Shown in pieces: positions 63,401 to 64,000 of a DNA stretch of 64,000 bases (positions within the stretch are counted from its first letter, which is position 1; each line of letters starts with the position of its first letter). Both the position numbers and the translations under genes were made by a program. Below the pieces are notes generated by a model. The model was not told where the DNA came from. It searched no databases and saw only the letters and a list, made by a program, of their open reading frames with translations. This stretch comes from Oopsacas minuta (lineage: Eukaryota; Porifera; Hexactinellida; Lyssacinosida; Leucopsacidae): NCBI GenBank assembly GCA_024704765.1, contig JAKMXF010000110.1, positions 620,001-684,000 on the forward strand, read 5' to 3'.

Positions 63401-64000
63401 ATGGTGTTTTGTAGTTGTACTTCTATTCCTAGTGATAAATAAACAAATAAACAAACTGATGAACATACAAACAAACAAACAAACAAACAAACAAACCTAG
63501 TAGTCTATTCAAGAACTTAGATACACTGTTGCTCTCCTTGTCTAGAGTAATCTTCCCTTTAGGAGTTCTAGACAGAATATCAACAGTTATGAGAGCATTT
63601 ATAGCAGCCTGTCTGGTGGATATATCAGCTGATCTGAGCGAACTAGCTAGTGGAGATACTCTCCCTATCAAACAACGGAGAAGAGAATCTAGAGCTAGGA
63701 GGCCGTCTCTTGTATCAAAGTTAAATCTACAAGAATAAAGAGCAAATTGTATTAGCAAGGGAAATTCGTGCAAATATGAATTCTAATTAATCGGAGAAGT
63801 CCAATGGAAAATTCTCTAAATTTTCGGAAGGAAGGGGTTACCTGGAGAAATCATTTGACTCGACACTAGCTGCTTTCCTGTCCCCTCTAGTCAGAGCCCC
63901 CAGACTCTCTAGTCTACGAGCTATGACAGATGCGAACCTCCTCTCACCAGCTAGCTCAGATATTAAGAATAGATATTGAGGGGGCATAGCTTGGTTAGAC
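34684..64000 (-). CDS. SBNO: Strawberry notch homologue, C-terminal half (5' end beyond window), 23.5-kb last intron
   Basis: Exons in window: >64000-63842, 63726-63497, 63428-63264, 58963-58680, 35142-34684. The first three read [74 protein letters not shown]: the signature of the SBNO C-terminal helicase-associated domain. The next exon ([31 protein letters not shown]) and the last ([31 protein letters not shown]) continue the family order. All junctions have GT-AG sites and matching phases (G|GA, then AAG|GTC), and [13 protein letters not shown] spans the final one as SBNO proteins do. SBNO is a nuclear DExH-type transcription co-regulator. The 4.3-kb and 23.5-kb introns hold XPO1 and 16 other genes. 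Confidence 0.85.
35304..36686 (-). CDS. RNF14-like RBR E3 ubiquitin ligase
   Basis: Intronless, 460 aa. N-terminal RWD domain (about 1-130, from [14 protein letters not shown]). RING1 [59 protein letters not shown]2 [20 protein letters not shown] then [12 protein letters not shown]. The Cys in FGC matches the catalytic cysteine of RBR ligases, so thioester transfer should be possible. Domain order RWD-RBR is that of RNF14, which acts on stalled ribosome factors and transcription regulators in vertebrates. The last SBNO exon begins 161 bp beyond its stop. Confidence 0.93.
   Translation of the reverse strand: MDCNFELQHSELDTLKAIYGQDNILKIIQLTPTIRATLEIPCHFQTPQKIRIFTKKYVRTSLDSEKLQLDFIFTEFSLNYLPPIILEFEFPNNYPSNYGPSFHLTSKWLNFSQLSKLCRKLDTIWYENRGGTVLFDWFQFLTNDLFQFLDIQFPYTLNLEYPKESHDLRAIQDGILSSDLLEIVEHFNTSKLYEEFCQQQHYCAICMEYLPGTKCLQIRPCQHSFCKICLSKYLSTKIQEFSISILQCPQGNCNSLINNQILSQSVNKDLYARYDEFLFKRALEEMEDIVYCPLTICGSPSELQMADKSMAICLVCKYCFCPKCRRVYHGVSPCVFSKDKFKEIIQEYKQGNSMKKAFLERKYGKSVLEQMSSDIEDELWLQKNTKKCPKCKIHIEKIFGCSKVHCSNCGTHFCWLCHNILPPTNPYSHYVDPLVGGNCVNKLFYGITVEEFEAWRFELN
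36687..37135. other. Divergent intergenic region (RNF14-like / sarcosine oxidase)
   Basis: 449 bp between two divergent start codons, probably a shared promoter region. Contains a run of eight or more G at about 36851 but no recognised repeat. Confidence 0.5.
37136..38338 (+). CDS. PIPOX: Peroxisomal sarcosine/pipecolate oxidase-like FAD enzyme
   Basis: Intronless, 400 aa. N-terminal dinucleotide motif [12 protein letters not shown] (GxGxxG at G14-G19), then [20 protein letters not shown] typical of the MSOX/PIPOX family. Near residues 320-360, [19 protein letters not shown] contains the Cys that covalently holds FAD in this family, followed by [13 protein letters not shown]. The last three residues are AKL, a type-1 peroxisome signal. 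It should oxidise sarcosine or L-pipecolate, giving hydrogen peroxide. Length matches the roughly 390-aa family. Nested, antisense, in the SBNO intron. Confidence 0.93.
   Translation: MDSTKNVYDAIVVGAGVEGAATGLFLAKKGVKTLILEQFGLYHTRGSSSGETRIIRKAYTEEIYVSMMAEAYKLWEEIEMEFGDKILNQCGGLIVGMSEASKEEIIRRSETNLEKYRIHYEMLDGREIRKRWPILRVENEVLGLWEPTMGMLYAKKAIKAMLSQFVKRGGEIQEYRKVVKMEQMGEKIGQNILKITTHNKEQFFCKKLILCTGPWTNHVLSLVNFKVPISPEKVIVPFWKILEQNTRGISLAEIPVFIFWGSKDVTFFNVMQEYEYPGYLKVALRGSIACDPDKRDSVDIDSITVPKLAQFITNTFPYGMLDTSSPGITEQCIYTMTPDSNSIIDQHPIHSNIYICCGFSGHGFKLAPVIGQLMSDMLYGTETKFDLKHFSLKRFKKAKL
38420..38700. repeat. Dispersed repeat R2, copy 2
   Basis: TCTAAGCTCTAAGCG, ACTTGAATTTTGGTATGCAG, TCTAGGCGAAATCTCAAAAA, CTTGACCTATCAGATGGGTG. 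Related to 29535-29690 and 50380-50560. No coding frame. Confidence 0.5.
39134..39436 (-). CDS. Small membrane protein, signal peptide plus one TM
   Basis: 100 aa, single exon. Probable signal peptide [20 protein letters not shown], very short ectodomain, then a long hydrophobic segment (about 28-56, [20 protein letters not shown]) and a cytoplasmic tail of about 44 residues, basic next to the membrane (YSQRRYDDK), then [11 protein letters not shown]. Unknown family; one of several small single-pass proteins in the SBNO intron. Confidence 0.55.
   Translation of the reverse strand: MKFFLFLSIVLAFQLRFVDCLAKNQIFTYVVIPTIVFFAILCLFFFVMIVLLVYLKCSHIFSKYSQRRYDDKAKEVLSKHLVLKEFDLEKNVILKNVDLS
39437..40338. 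other. AT-rich spacer with dispersed repeat R3 fragment
   Basis: No gene. 40085-40265 (GTGTAACCTCCACAAACGGC, AATTCGCTCAATGTATTTTC) is a copy of repeat R3, which also occurs at 44855-45160, 46710-47055 and 62510-62695. Confidence 0.55.
40339..40680 (-). CDS. Small type-I membrane protein with a PPxY tail motif
   Basis: 113 aa from the ATG at 40680 ([12 protein letters not shown]); upstream frame is open but lies in AT-rich DNA. Signal peptide about 1-22, ectodomain of about 15 residues, [22 protein letters not shown], Cys/Arg stop-transfer ([15 protein letters not shown]), then an acidic tail [22 protein letters not shown] fits the PPxY ligand of WW domains (NEDD4-type ligases). Shape resembles reduced Shisa/VOPP1-like proteins, without their Cys-rich ectodomain. 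Confidence 0.65.
   Translation of the reverse strand: MEPLFTVTLLLLFTIVTNTHALTHNELLAITTSVPNLLIALVTLLILCIVVFCVAKLMCIRRQMYQRQITDLEMQINTQTSEQPEEQPVETERPPTYSIAIDLYENEHTGETV
40681..41692. other. Spacer with hAT-like fragment and MITE
   Basis: No gene. CAGTCGTTCTCAACATTTTA at 41007 resembles a hAT end; GGGGTCCACGAAC follows. MITE family A copy 5 lies at 41186-41523. Confidence 0.55.
41186..41523. mobile_element. MITE family A, copy 5 (both ends intact)
   Basis: Left CCACTGTTAATGAGAAACTT then TTTTCAGCTCCAC; right GGTGGAGCTGAAACCTGTTT then CCAACTAACAGTGG. The interior differs from copies 3 and 4, so the ends are conserved better than the middle. Confidence 0.8.
41693..43504 (+). CDS. CPNE: Copine with an extended Pro/Gly/Tyr-rich tail
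   Basis: Intronless, 603 aa. C2A (about 12-130; DMFSDSDPF calcium loop), C2B (about 140-265; [12 protein letters not shown]), then the copine vWA-like domain (about 295-515; [45 protein letters not shown]). Copines bind phospholipid in a calcium-dependent way through the C2 pair. The last 60 residues are low-complexity and contain GYPPHYV (a PPxY motif) and PSAPP (a P[S/T]AP motif), both ligand types for budding and ubiquitin machinery, plus a [11 protein letters not shown] stretch. Such a tail is longer than in common vertebrate copines. Confidence 0.95.
   Translation: MATASTVQPFFYDEDCTSTVEISISCSNLPKMDMFSDSDPFITVYQKEQGTFKKIGQTEVKQNTNNPKFDKVFQMQYHFEEEQILKFVCEDHDRIGKHDYIGDVQVRLGEIASSGEPVEFNLKHEGKLRGKIQLCAEEMSGLKAKIIFKVQCQKLDKKDFFGKSDPYFQIRKIREGKHPVVVFTSEVYKNTLNPTFKPFEIGMFILSSGDVNTPLRFDVFDWNLNSEPDPIGSFTTSLSEIGRGKEFPIINLEKQRKKGTKYKNSGIFQFLDVKTVPTHTFIEFLKGGLQIQLMVAIDFTGSNGNPADPRSLHYIGATDNEYIEAIKSVGNILVPYDSDQKIPVFGFGAKLPPHYEKAHHFFHLNGCSNPEVEGVEGILAAYRQTLAMCRLSGPTKFGDILKYAKDSAKNQVEEYSYTILLIITDGVIDDMTLSSDLIVESSTLPLSIVIVGVGGADFSNMHKLDADEIPLVHSRTGIKMKNDIVQFVPMREVKAKSQYFNLAKEVLEEVPGQVTTYMRCNNVEPRTSIARVFKTPYGEPEAPAYPVPGPYSSVPAVQQGYGTPYPPGPQGYPQGYGYGAPPPPAQGGGYPPHYVTPSAPPSN
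43575..43690. repeat. TCCCGCC-rich dispersed repeat fragment
   Basis: CTGCCAACGTCCCCTATTTT, CGGACATGTTTTGCCGT and TTCCCGCCAAAAAGCTTAAT; relatives at 30025 and 45285-45430. No coding content. Confidence 0.5.
43761..44699 (-). CDS. Short TRAF-like zinc-finger protein 11
   Basis: Intronless, 312 aa. The family half-RING ([20 protein letters not shown]) is followed by only two finger units ([26 protein letters not shown]) instead of five or six, then a coiled coil ([16 protein letters not shown]). The C-terminal domain starts at [15 protein letters not shown], contains [16 protein letters not shown] and ends [11 protein letters not shown]. It is a tandem copy of the gene at 45571-46500, including upstream repeat R3. 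Confidence 0.85.
   Translation of the reverse strand: MATNQQSSASAAPIEESICVTVETRGTRKSVRGYKKDMLHKLPSRVELVTCPVCQGILREALVLEGKTTCRNCCENEELAVPSVVMRESIEKFSWNCPFSKSGCDWTGGLGNLEIHIAECEFSAKCPYAKFGCSFQSANTNEMTDHKIESKAQHFEMKLAHLENENLALKEIQNYLKCQISAIVFIPNISKFVESLKMCFQGAEWRLKGHQITGSKGEMVGPDFYIKGYHLQLVGWVKDNLVLFRVRRISGEFDSCISPGILKYSSIDQLGKEKTINNTHNLRLDIDAETESIYQSKCTDSVNRFYFHIELC
44855..45160. repeat. Dispersed repeat R3, copy upstream of TRAF-like 11
   Basis: CGATCTACAGTGTACCTGCA, GGGTTGACAGCGACGCC and CTTTTGTGGAGGTTCATTTG correspond in order to 46710-47055. Part of the tandem duplication that made the two neighbouring genes; the same module also lies at 40085 and 62510, away from such genes. Confidence 0.65.
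45285..45435. repeat. TCCCG-type dispersed repeat fragment
   Basis: CTTGTCAATTTCCCCGATTT, CGGATATGTTTTGAAG and GTCCCGCGATGTCCCGTTTT; related to 43575-43690 and 30025. Confidence 0.45.
45571..46500 (-). CDS. Short TRAF-like zinc-finger protein 12
   Basis: Intronless, 309 aa from the ATG at 46500 ([10 protein letters not shown]), matching the start of its tandem paralogue; another ATG 39 bases upstream is less likely. Same reduced plan: half-RING, two fingers, coiled coil, C-terminal domain. Its last 50 or so residues ([18 protein letters not shown] onward) are identical to those of the divergently placed gene at 47142-48074, and the 3' flanks match too, so the two C-terminal halves form an inverted repeat. 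Confidence 0.85.
   Translation of the reverse strand: MATNQQSSAPIEETICVTVETRGRSKSFRGYKIDMLHQRPSSVELVTCPVCQGILREALVFEGKTTCRNCCENEELAVPSVVMRQGIETIPGKCPFSKSGCDWTGALGNLEIHIAECEFSVKCPYSKFGCSFESANTNEMTDHKIESKAQHFEMKLAHLENENLALKKIQNSLKCQISAIVFMPNISKFVESLKMCFQGAEWRLKGHQITGSKGEMVGPDFYIKGYHLQLVGRVEDNLVLFRVRRISGEFDSCISPGILKYSSIDQRSKEKTTNNTHNHRLDIGVLTEPIYQSKCTDSVNRFYFHIELC
46710..47055. repeat. Dispersed repeat R3, longest copy
   Basis: From AATTTGGATCTCAGATTTCA through CATTCTTTTGTGGAGGCTCA to CCGTTCGTGGAGGTTACA. Occupies most of the 641-bp gap between the divergent starts at 46500 and 47142, so it may supply promoter sequence. Confidence 0.65.
47142..48074 (+). CDS. Short TRAF-like zinc-finger protein 13, chimeric in divergence
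   Basis: Intronless, 310 aa from the ATG at 47142 ([10 protein letters not shown]). The N-terminal half is distant from its neighbours ([34 protein letters not shown]) but the C-terminal half, from about [10 protein letters not shown], is nearly identical to the two minus-strand genes. This abrupt change of identity along one reading frame, in an inverted-repeat setting, is what gene conversion leaves. Confidence 0.85.
   Translation: MDVEFREISDIQFKELVCVSRQDTGHGGYKKDLLCQNFSALEESLLLCPSCNGVMRDSSVWEGKTTCHDCCENTTNSACSVLHRKNINELQVKCPLEEGGCPWSGKLCDIKNHLALCKYLSVECHYAKFGCRFKSVIPGEVARHVTDSMFEHLEMRMNLIELDNAQLRNQNTSIKLQLNALMKKAPISKFVESLKMCLQGAEWSLKGHEIMGSKGEIVGPDFYIRGYHLQLVGQVEDNLVLFRVRRISGEFDSCISPGTLMYSSIDQRSKEKTTNNTHNHRLDIGVLTEPIYQSKCTDSVNRFYFHIELC
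48268..48566. mobile_element. MITE family A, copy 6 (3' end lost)
   Basis: Left TCCATGTTAACGAGAAACTT then GTTTCAGCTGCAC; core GTGTTAGAGGAGATTTGTGA and CACCCGTTAATTAGTAAATA; ends near GACAGGTAAACTTGAGG without the right inverted repeat. Confidence 0.75.
48594..48827 (-). CDS. Small membrane protein, 77 aa
   Basis: [20 protein letters not shown] and following residues to about 30 form one hydrophobic segment, followed by a basic region ([11 protein letters not shown]) and an acidic/amphipathic tail ([20 protein letters not shown]). No separate signal peptide; a signal-anchor with cytosolic tail is likely. Unknown function. Some chance this is a non-coding frame. Confidence 0.4.
   Translation of the reverse strand: MHGVWAVFMLVPICSIFWTIIFCLLYAAIYSYGKTTSGRRYKILRWFVQKVEMTENEIENEEILRSDLRLAKYESLL
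48828..49325. other. AT-rich spacer with AGGTGTGAA-type motif
   Basis: No gene. ATAGGTGTGAAAAGGTGAAT at 49022 is followed by TATACACACACAGG. Probable promoter region of the small gene at 49326. Confidence 0.4.
49326..49599 (+). CDS. Two-exon micro-gene, 60 aa, paralogue of 50119-51328
   Basis: Exons 49326-49461 and 49553-49599, joined T|gtaagt...tttttag|GT. Product: polar basic N-terminus ([17 protein letters not shown]), then a hydrophobic C-terminal half ([24 protein letters not shown]). The last exon is 47 nt, starts in the same phase and completes the same Cys codon as the last exon of the next gene ([16 protein letters not shown] against [16 protein letters not shown]), which argues for common ancestry. 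Function unknown. Confidence 0.5.
49600..50118. other. Gene-free spacer
   Basis: AT-rich with one GC-richer patch (about 49725-49900). No feature recognised. Confidence 0.4.
50119..51328 (+). CDS. Three-exon small protein, 149 aa, unknown
   Basis: Exons 50119-50311, 50793-51002, 51282-51328 (450 nt; all GT-AG, phase 1 at both junctions). N-terminal third is Ser/Thr-rich with a [10 protein letters not shown] stretch and [18 protein letters not shown]; exon 2 is basic ([20 protein letters not shown]) then acidic ([11 protein letters not shown]); exon 3 encodes a short hydrophobic end, [18 protein letters not shown] family A copy 7 sits in intron 2. An (AAC)n run starts 6 nt past the stop. Unknown function. 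Confidence 0.55.
50380..50560. repeat. Dispersed repeat R2, copy 3
   Basis: CTTGAAATTTGTAACGTATG, CTGAAGCGATATCTAAAAAA, ATAGGTGTCAAAATGTCTTG and GCCTATCAGATTCGATGG. Lies in intron 1 of the preceding small gene. Confidence 0.5.
51116..51268. mobile_element. MITE family A, copy 7 (short, in an intron)
   Basis: TTGGTTAGTCAGGAACTTGT then TTCAGCTCCAC, core CTAACTAACGGGTGAATAGT and TTCCTTTAACACGCTTAATT; right end missing. It makes up most of intron 2 of the gene at 50119-51328. Confidence 0.75.
51334..51413. repeat. (AAC)n microsatellite, about 27 units
   Basis: Uninterrupted CAA/AAC triplets for about 80 bp in the 3' flank of the gene ending at 51328; would lie in its 3' UTR. Confidence 0.95.
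51554..51720. mobile_element. TA-flanked pogo/mariner-like MITE, second copy
   Basis: TACAGGCAACTCCTGTTATA at the left; complement of the right end TACAGTCAACTTCCTTTTTA. Shares ATACCCGCTTAT and TCCCTTGAGCTTCG with 31664-31817. Confidence 0.75.
51721..52507. other. Gene-free AT-rich spacer
   Basis: No coding frame or recognised repeat; presumed to hold the promoter of the repeat-exon gene starting at 52508. Confidence 0.4.
52508..54541 (+). CDS. Exon-repeat protein with a C-terminal CaaX box, 566 aa
   Basis: Exons 52508-52940, 53004-53129, 53218-53445, 53504-53737, 53791-54045, 54117-54541; 1701 nt, every intron in phase 1 and about 53-88 bp. Exons 3-6 each encode one unit: a Gly/Ala/Val-rich stretch ([17 protein letters not shown] ... 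[15 protein letters not shown]), a Lys/Asp/Glu run ([10 protein letters not shown]) and [11 protein letters not shown]. Exon 2 carries only the last part of a unit. The N-terminus has its own duplication, NPG(D/E)[11 protein letters not shown] twice; IKME fits a SUMO-site pattern. The protein ends [12 protein letters not shown] is a CaaX box (Leu favours geranylgeranyl) with a second Cys two residues before. It looks like a disordered, lipid-anchored, amphipathic protein. I know no such family. Confidence 0.75.
54542..55152. other. Gene-free AT-rich spacer
   Basis: No gene or repeat recognised; 3' flank of the CaaX gene and 5' flank of the next. Confidence 0.4.
55153..55542 (+). CDS. Small membrane protein with tyrosine-based tail motifs, 129 aa
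   Basis: Starts at the ATG at 55153 ([12 protein letters not shown]). Residues about 8-35 are one TM ([20 protein letters not shown]), then RKR and a cytoplasmic tail of about 90 residues. The tail holds RYVPM (YxxM, the pattern bound by PI3-kinase SH2 domains), HYAPL (YxxL) and VYYEVM (a second YxxM). Spacing does not match a canonical ITAM. No kinase or ectodomain, so it would need a partner, as DAP10-type adaptors do. That comparison is by motif only, not homology. Confidence 0.55.
   Translation: MSLACTYVCYFGIPLLVTIICLPSFVFTLLCIICLVMRKRIFKANSQMKNEKKDQVSEADSEDRYVPMSKISVKKPKPEVPVRKFRVDNSKSGTTEGVNHYAPLMMITRVQGTRIESNEVYYEVMRGRV
55543..55891. other. Convergent 3' region
   Basis: No gene; between the convergent stops at 55542 and 55892. 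Confidence 0.4.
55892..56116 (-). CDS. Small type-I membrane protein, 74 aa
   Basis: Signal peptide [20 protein letters not shown], short ectodomain [28 protein letters not shown] to about 55, then a short tail ([16 protein letters not shown]). Same overall shape as the gene at 56565-56876 but with no PPxY. Unknown function. Confidence 0.5.
   Translation of the reverse strand: MELIIMLLLSSIPTIHAQSADYTQTPAFAIVITLSVLICIAVTLCSSAIIVGYLWDIFHKKKAMAITTQQTSTT
56200..56480. repeat. Dispersed repeat with TATTAACGAGGT block
   Basis: TTCGTATTAACGAGGTTCCT resembles TTCATATTAACGAGGTAATA at 50755; the later GACCCCCTGCTGTTGTCTGT resembles the reversed CCACGGACGACAGCAGGGGT module. Probably overlapping remnants of two elements. 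Confidence 0.4.
56565..56876 (-). CDS. Small type-I membrane protein with PPAY motif, 103 aa
   Basis: Signal peptide [20 protein letters not shown], tiny Cys-containing ectodomain ([15 protein letters not shown]), [22 protein letters not shown], then a tail with KETPPGAG and [16 protein letters not shown] is a WW-domain ligand; the layout Cys-pair/TM/PPxY is reminiscent of Shisa- and VOPP1-like proteins, though too short to claim homology. Confidence 0.65.
   Translation of the reverse strand: MEKIFILLCLSLFSAGIVSADYSGDICLVCYFTYFVLPILICIGLISLPVICICVYCAWFHKQSPWKETPPGAGQEKIISSVQIEEAPPAYEGVNSNKSDCNV
56877..57694. other. Divergent spacer
   Basis: 818 bp between two divergent small-membrane-protein genes. 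No repeat or coding frame I can support. Confidence 0.4.
57695..58193 (+). CDS. Two-exon small membrane protein with PPRY motif, 126 aa
   Basis: Exons 57695-57956 and 58075-58193 (GTTG|gtaagt ... ttttag|GATGG), 381 nt. One TM near the N-terminus ([24 protein letters not shown]), Cys-rich juxtamembrane (HYLCKKCQ), then a charged helix ([20 protein letters not shown]). Exon 2 ends with [20 protein letters not shown] then [13 protein letters not shown] is a strong PPxY motif like that in Shisa and LITAF-related tails. The motif is encoded wholly in exon 2, which supports the splice. Confidence 0.65.
58194..58679. other. Gene-free spacer before an SBNO exon
   Basis: No gene; a stretch near 58495 (GTTCGTGTCCGTATTCGGAT, AATACGATGGC) may be another decayed repeat. 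Confidence 0.35.
59187..62432 (-). CDS. XPO1: Exportin-1 (CRM1), intronless, nested in an SBNO intron
   Basis: 1081 aa, one exon; family length is about 1070. Importin-beta N-terminal domain (about 35-105), CRIME region with [15 protein letters not shown], and the highly conserved NES-groove region [20 protein letters not shown], in which Cys532 matches the leptomycin-reactive cysteine (528 in human). Further on, [20 protein letters not shown] and [18 protein letters not shown] are as in all animal CRM1. It exports leucine-rich-NES cargo with RanGTP. Same strand as SBNO; its lack of introns beside intron-bearing neighbours suggests retroposition, although no poly-A tract or target duplication was found. 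Confidence 0.97.
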   Translation of the reverse strand: MVSIAPSQYDLPDHATSLLEFKERLDVNLLDQVISCMLQGGGQHQHLAQQLLTRLKEHPDAWTRVDAILEYSSNEQTKYFALQILEGVIKTKWKALPHEQCDGIQKYIVALIIKISSEQPEMEKHRFYLNKLNVILVQIVKQEWPKNWPTFISDIVGASRTNESLCQNNMIILKLLSEEVFDFSSGQMTQAKSRHLKESMCSEFSEIFNLCVYVMDNSSSFGLVEATLQTLLKFLNWIPLGYIFETKLFTTLIYKFLQIPHFRNVTLKCLTEIASINNETYNEQFLLLFTLVTSQLKLLLPLSTNIREAYQSGRDDEQHFIQNLALFFSSFLREHGELLELKAELHNTLLEALHYLVLISEVDETEIFKICLDYWSILAQNLYKLRFRSLGAISGQASGQTGSATSLPGLALYEDILSRIRQVMISRMCKPEEVLIVENEQGEVVREFMKDTDAINMYKTMRETLVYLTHLNFINTEQIMTEKLARQVDGSEWSWKNLNTLCWAIGSISGSMHEEDEKRFLVTVIKELLSLCEMKRGKDNKAIIASNIMYIVGQYPRFLKAHWKFLKTVVNKLFEFMHETHEGVQDMACDTFIKIAQKCRRHFIMVQRGEAESYVEEILHNISGLICDLEPQQVHTFYEAVGYMISSQTDPDSQEKLIVKYMSLPNQIWEGIINRASRDIETLNEAEIIKQLAHILKTNVRACIAIGHAFITQLARIYMDMLNIYKVLSENISLAINANGPSIMKDPIIRSVRTVKKETLKLISSWVSRAEDPQLVRTNFLPPLLSAILLDYNKNVAEAREPEVLSCVTAIVDKLETSVTEDIPQILDSLFECTLEMINKDLEQYPEHRINFFKMLFSINKNCFEAFLHIPPQQFKLFLDSIIWAFKHTMRNVAEVGLSILFDLLKNVEPLEASQAFYQTYYMDLLNHLFSVATDLSHAHGLTMQCTILAYLFHIVEAGVIRVPLYEPVTHTQDPSIDNVRFVKERLANLFQTAYSHLQPTQIQVTIEGLFSFNRNVSVFKDHLRDFLVQIKEFSGEDDSQLYTEEKETEIRKAQEEKRTLQLTVPGIINPHDRPDESMEA
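62510..62695. repeat. Dispersed repeat R3, copy 4
   Basis: CTGTCCGAAATATGCTACCT, CCGTCTATGGAGGTTCATTG, GAATTCGCTCAATATATTTT, TTGTGGAGATTACAC, in the order seen at 46710-47055. Just upstream of the XPO1 start. Confidence 0.6.
63125..63240. repeat. GCGGGATATGATC-type dispersed repeat
   Basis: Contains GCGGGATATGATCTCAACAA then TTGACAG, matching 16288-16312. It lies in the SBNO intron that holds XPO1. Confidence 0.45.
63429..63496 (-). repeat. SBNO intron made of GTTT repeats
   Basis: The 68-bp intron between the 63497-63726 and 63264-63428 exons reads, on the coding strand, as repeated GTTT with a few variants, so the donor GTTTGT is itself a repeat unit. Confidence 0.75.

Overview
Eukaryotic (metazoan) nuclear DNA. 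It is AT-rich and gene-dense, its conserved genes carry short GT-AG introns, and it contains clear animal orthologues: anoctamin/TMEM16, strawberry notch, copine, exportin-1, RNF14-type RBR ligase, peroxisomal sarcosine oxidase and ribosomal protein eS8. Compactness plus large arrays of TRAF-like zinc-finger genes best fit an early-branching animal, most likely a demosponge. That is an inference; no sequence here proves the species.

Layout. (1) 1-13.2 kb: a dense array of intronless TRAF-like zinc-finger genes on both strands, with at least two broken copies. (2) 13.7-31.4 kb, minus strand: one 17-exon anoctamin gene (reconstructed CDS 3060 nt, 1019 aa). Two of its introns (about 6.4 and 5.8 kb) hold other genes: three or four TRAF-like genes and a coiled-coil/NHL gene in one, a family of secreted or anchored proteins of unknown function in the other. 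(3) 32-34 kb: ribosomal protein eS8 and a KH-like protein. (4) 34.7 kb to beyond the right edge, minus strand: the C-terminal half of strawberry notch (SBNO). Its last intron, as assembled, is 23.5 kb and contains 16 other genes: RNF14-like, sarcosine oxidase, copine, three short TRAF-like genes, several small single-pass membrane proteins (three with PPxY motifs, one with YxxM/YxxL motifs), a pair of small paralogues, and an exon-repeat gene ending in a CaaX box. The preceding SBNO intron holds an intronless exportin-1 gene.

Two conserved intron-rich host genes therefore frame most of the window, and what lies inside their introns is mostly intronless or lineage-specific. Mobile DNA is abundant but small: a MITE family with about 30-bp inverted ends (seven copies), TA-flanked pogo/mariner-like MITEs, hAT-like fragments and several unnamed dispersed repeats. 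No tRNA, rRNA or CRISPR was seen.

The zinc-finger proteins share a half-RING (four cysteines), a run of TRAF-type fingers, a coiled coil and a C-terminal domain that may be a divergent MATH domain. With the NHL protein and the tyrosine- or PPxY-tailed membrane proteins they suggest a locus rich in signalling adaptors, but no joint function can be shown from sequence alone.
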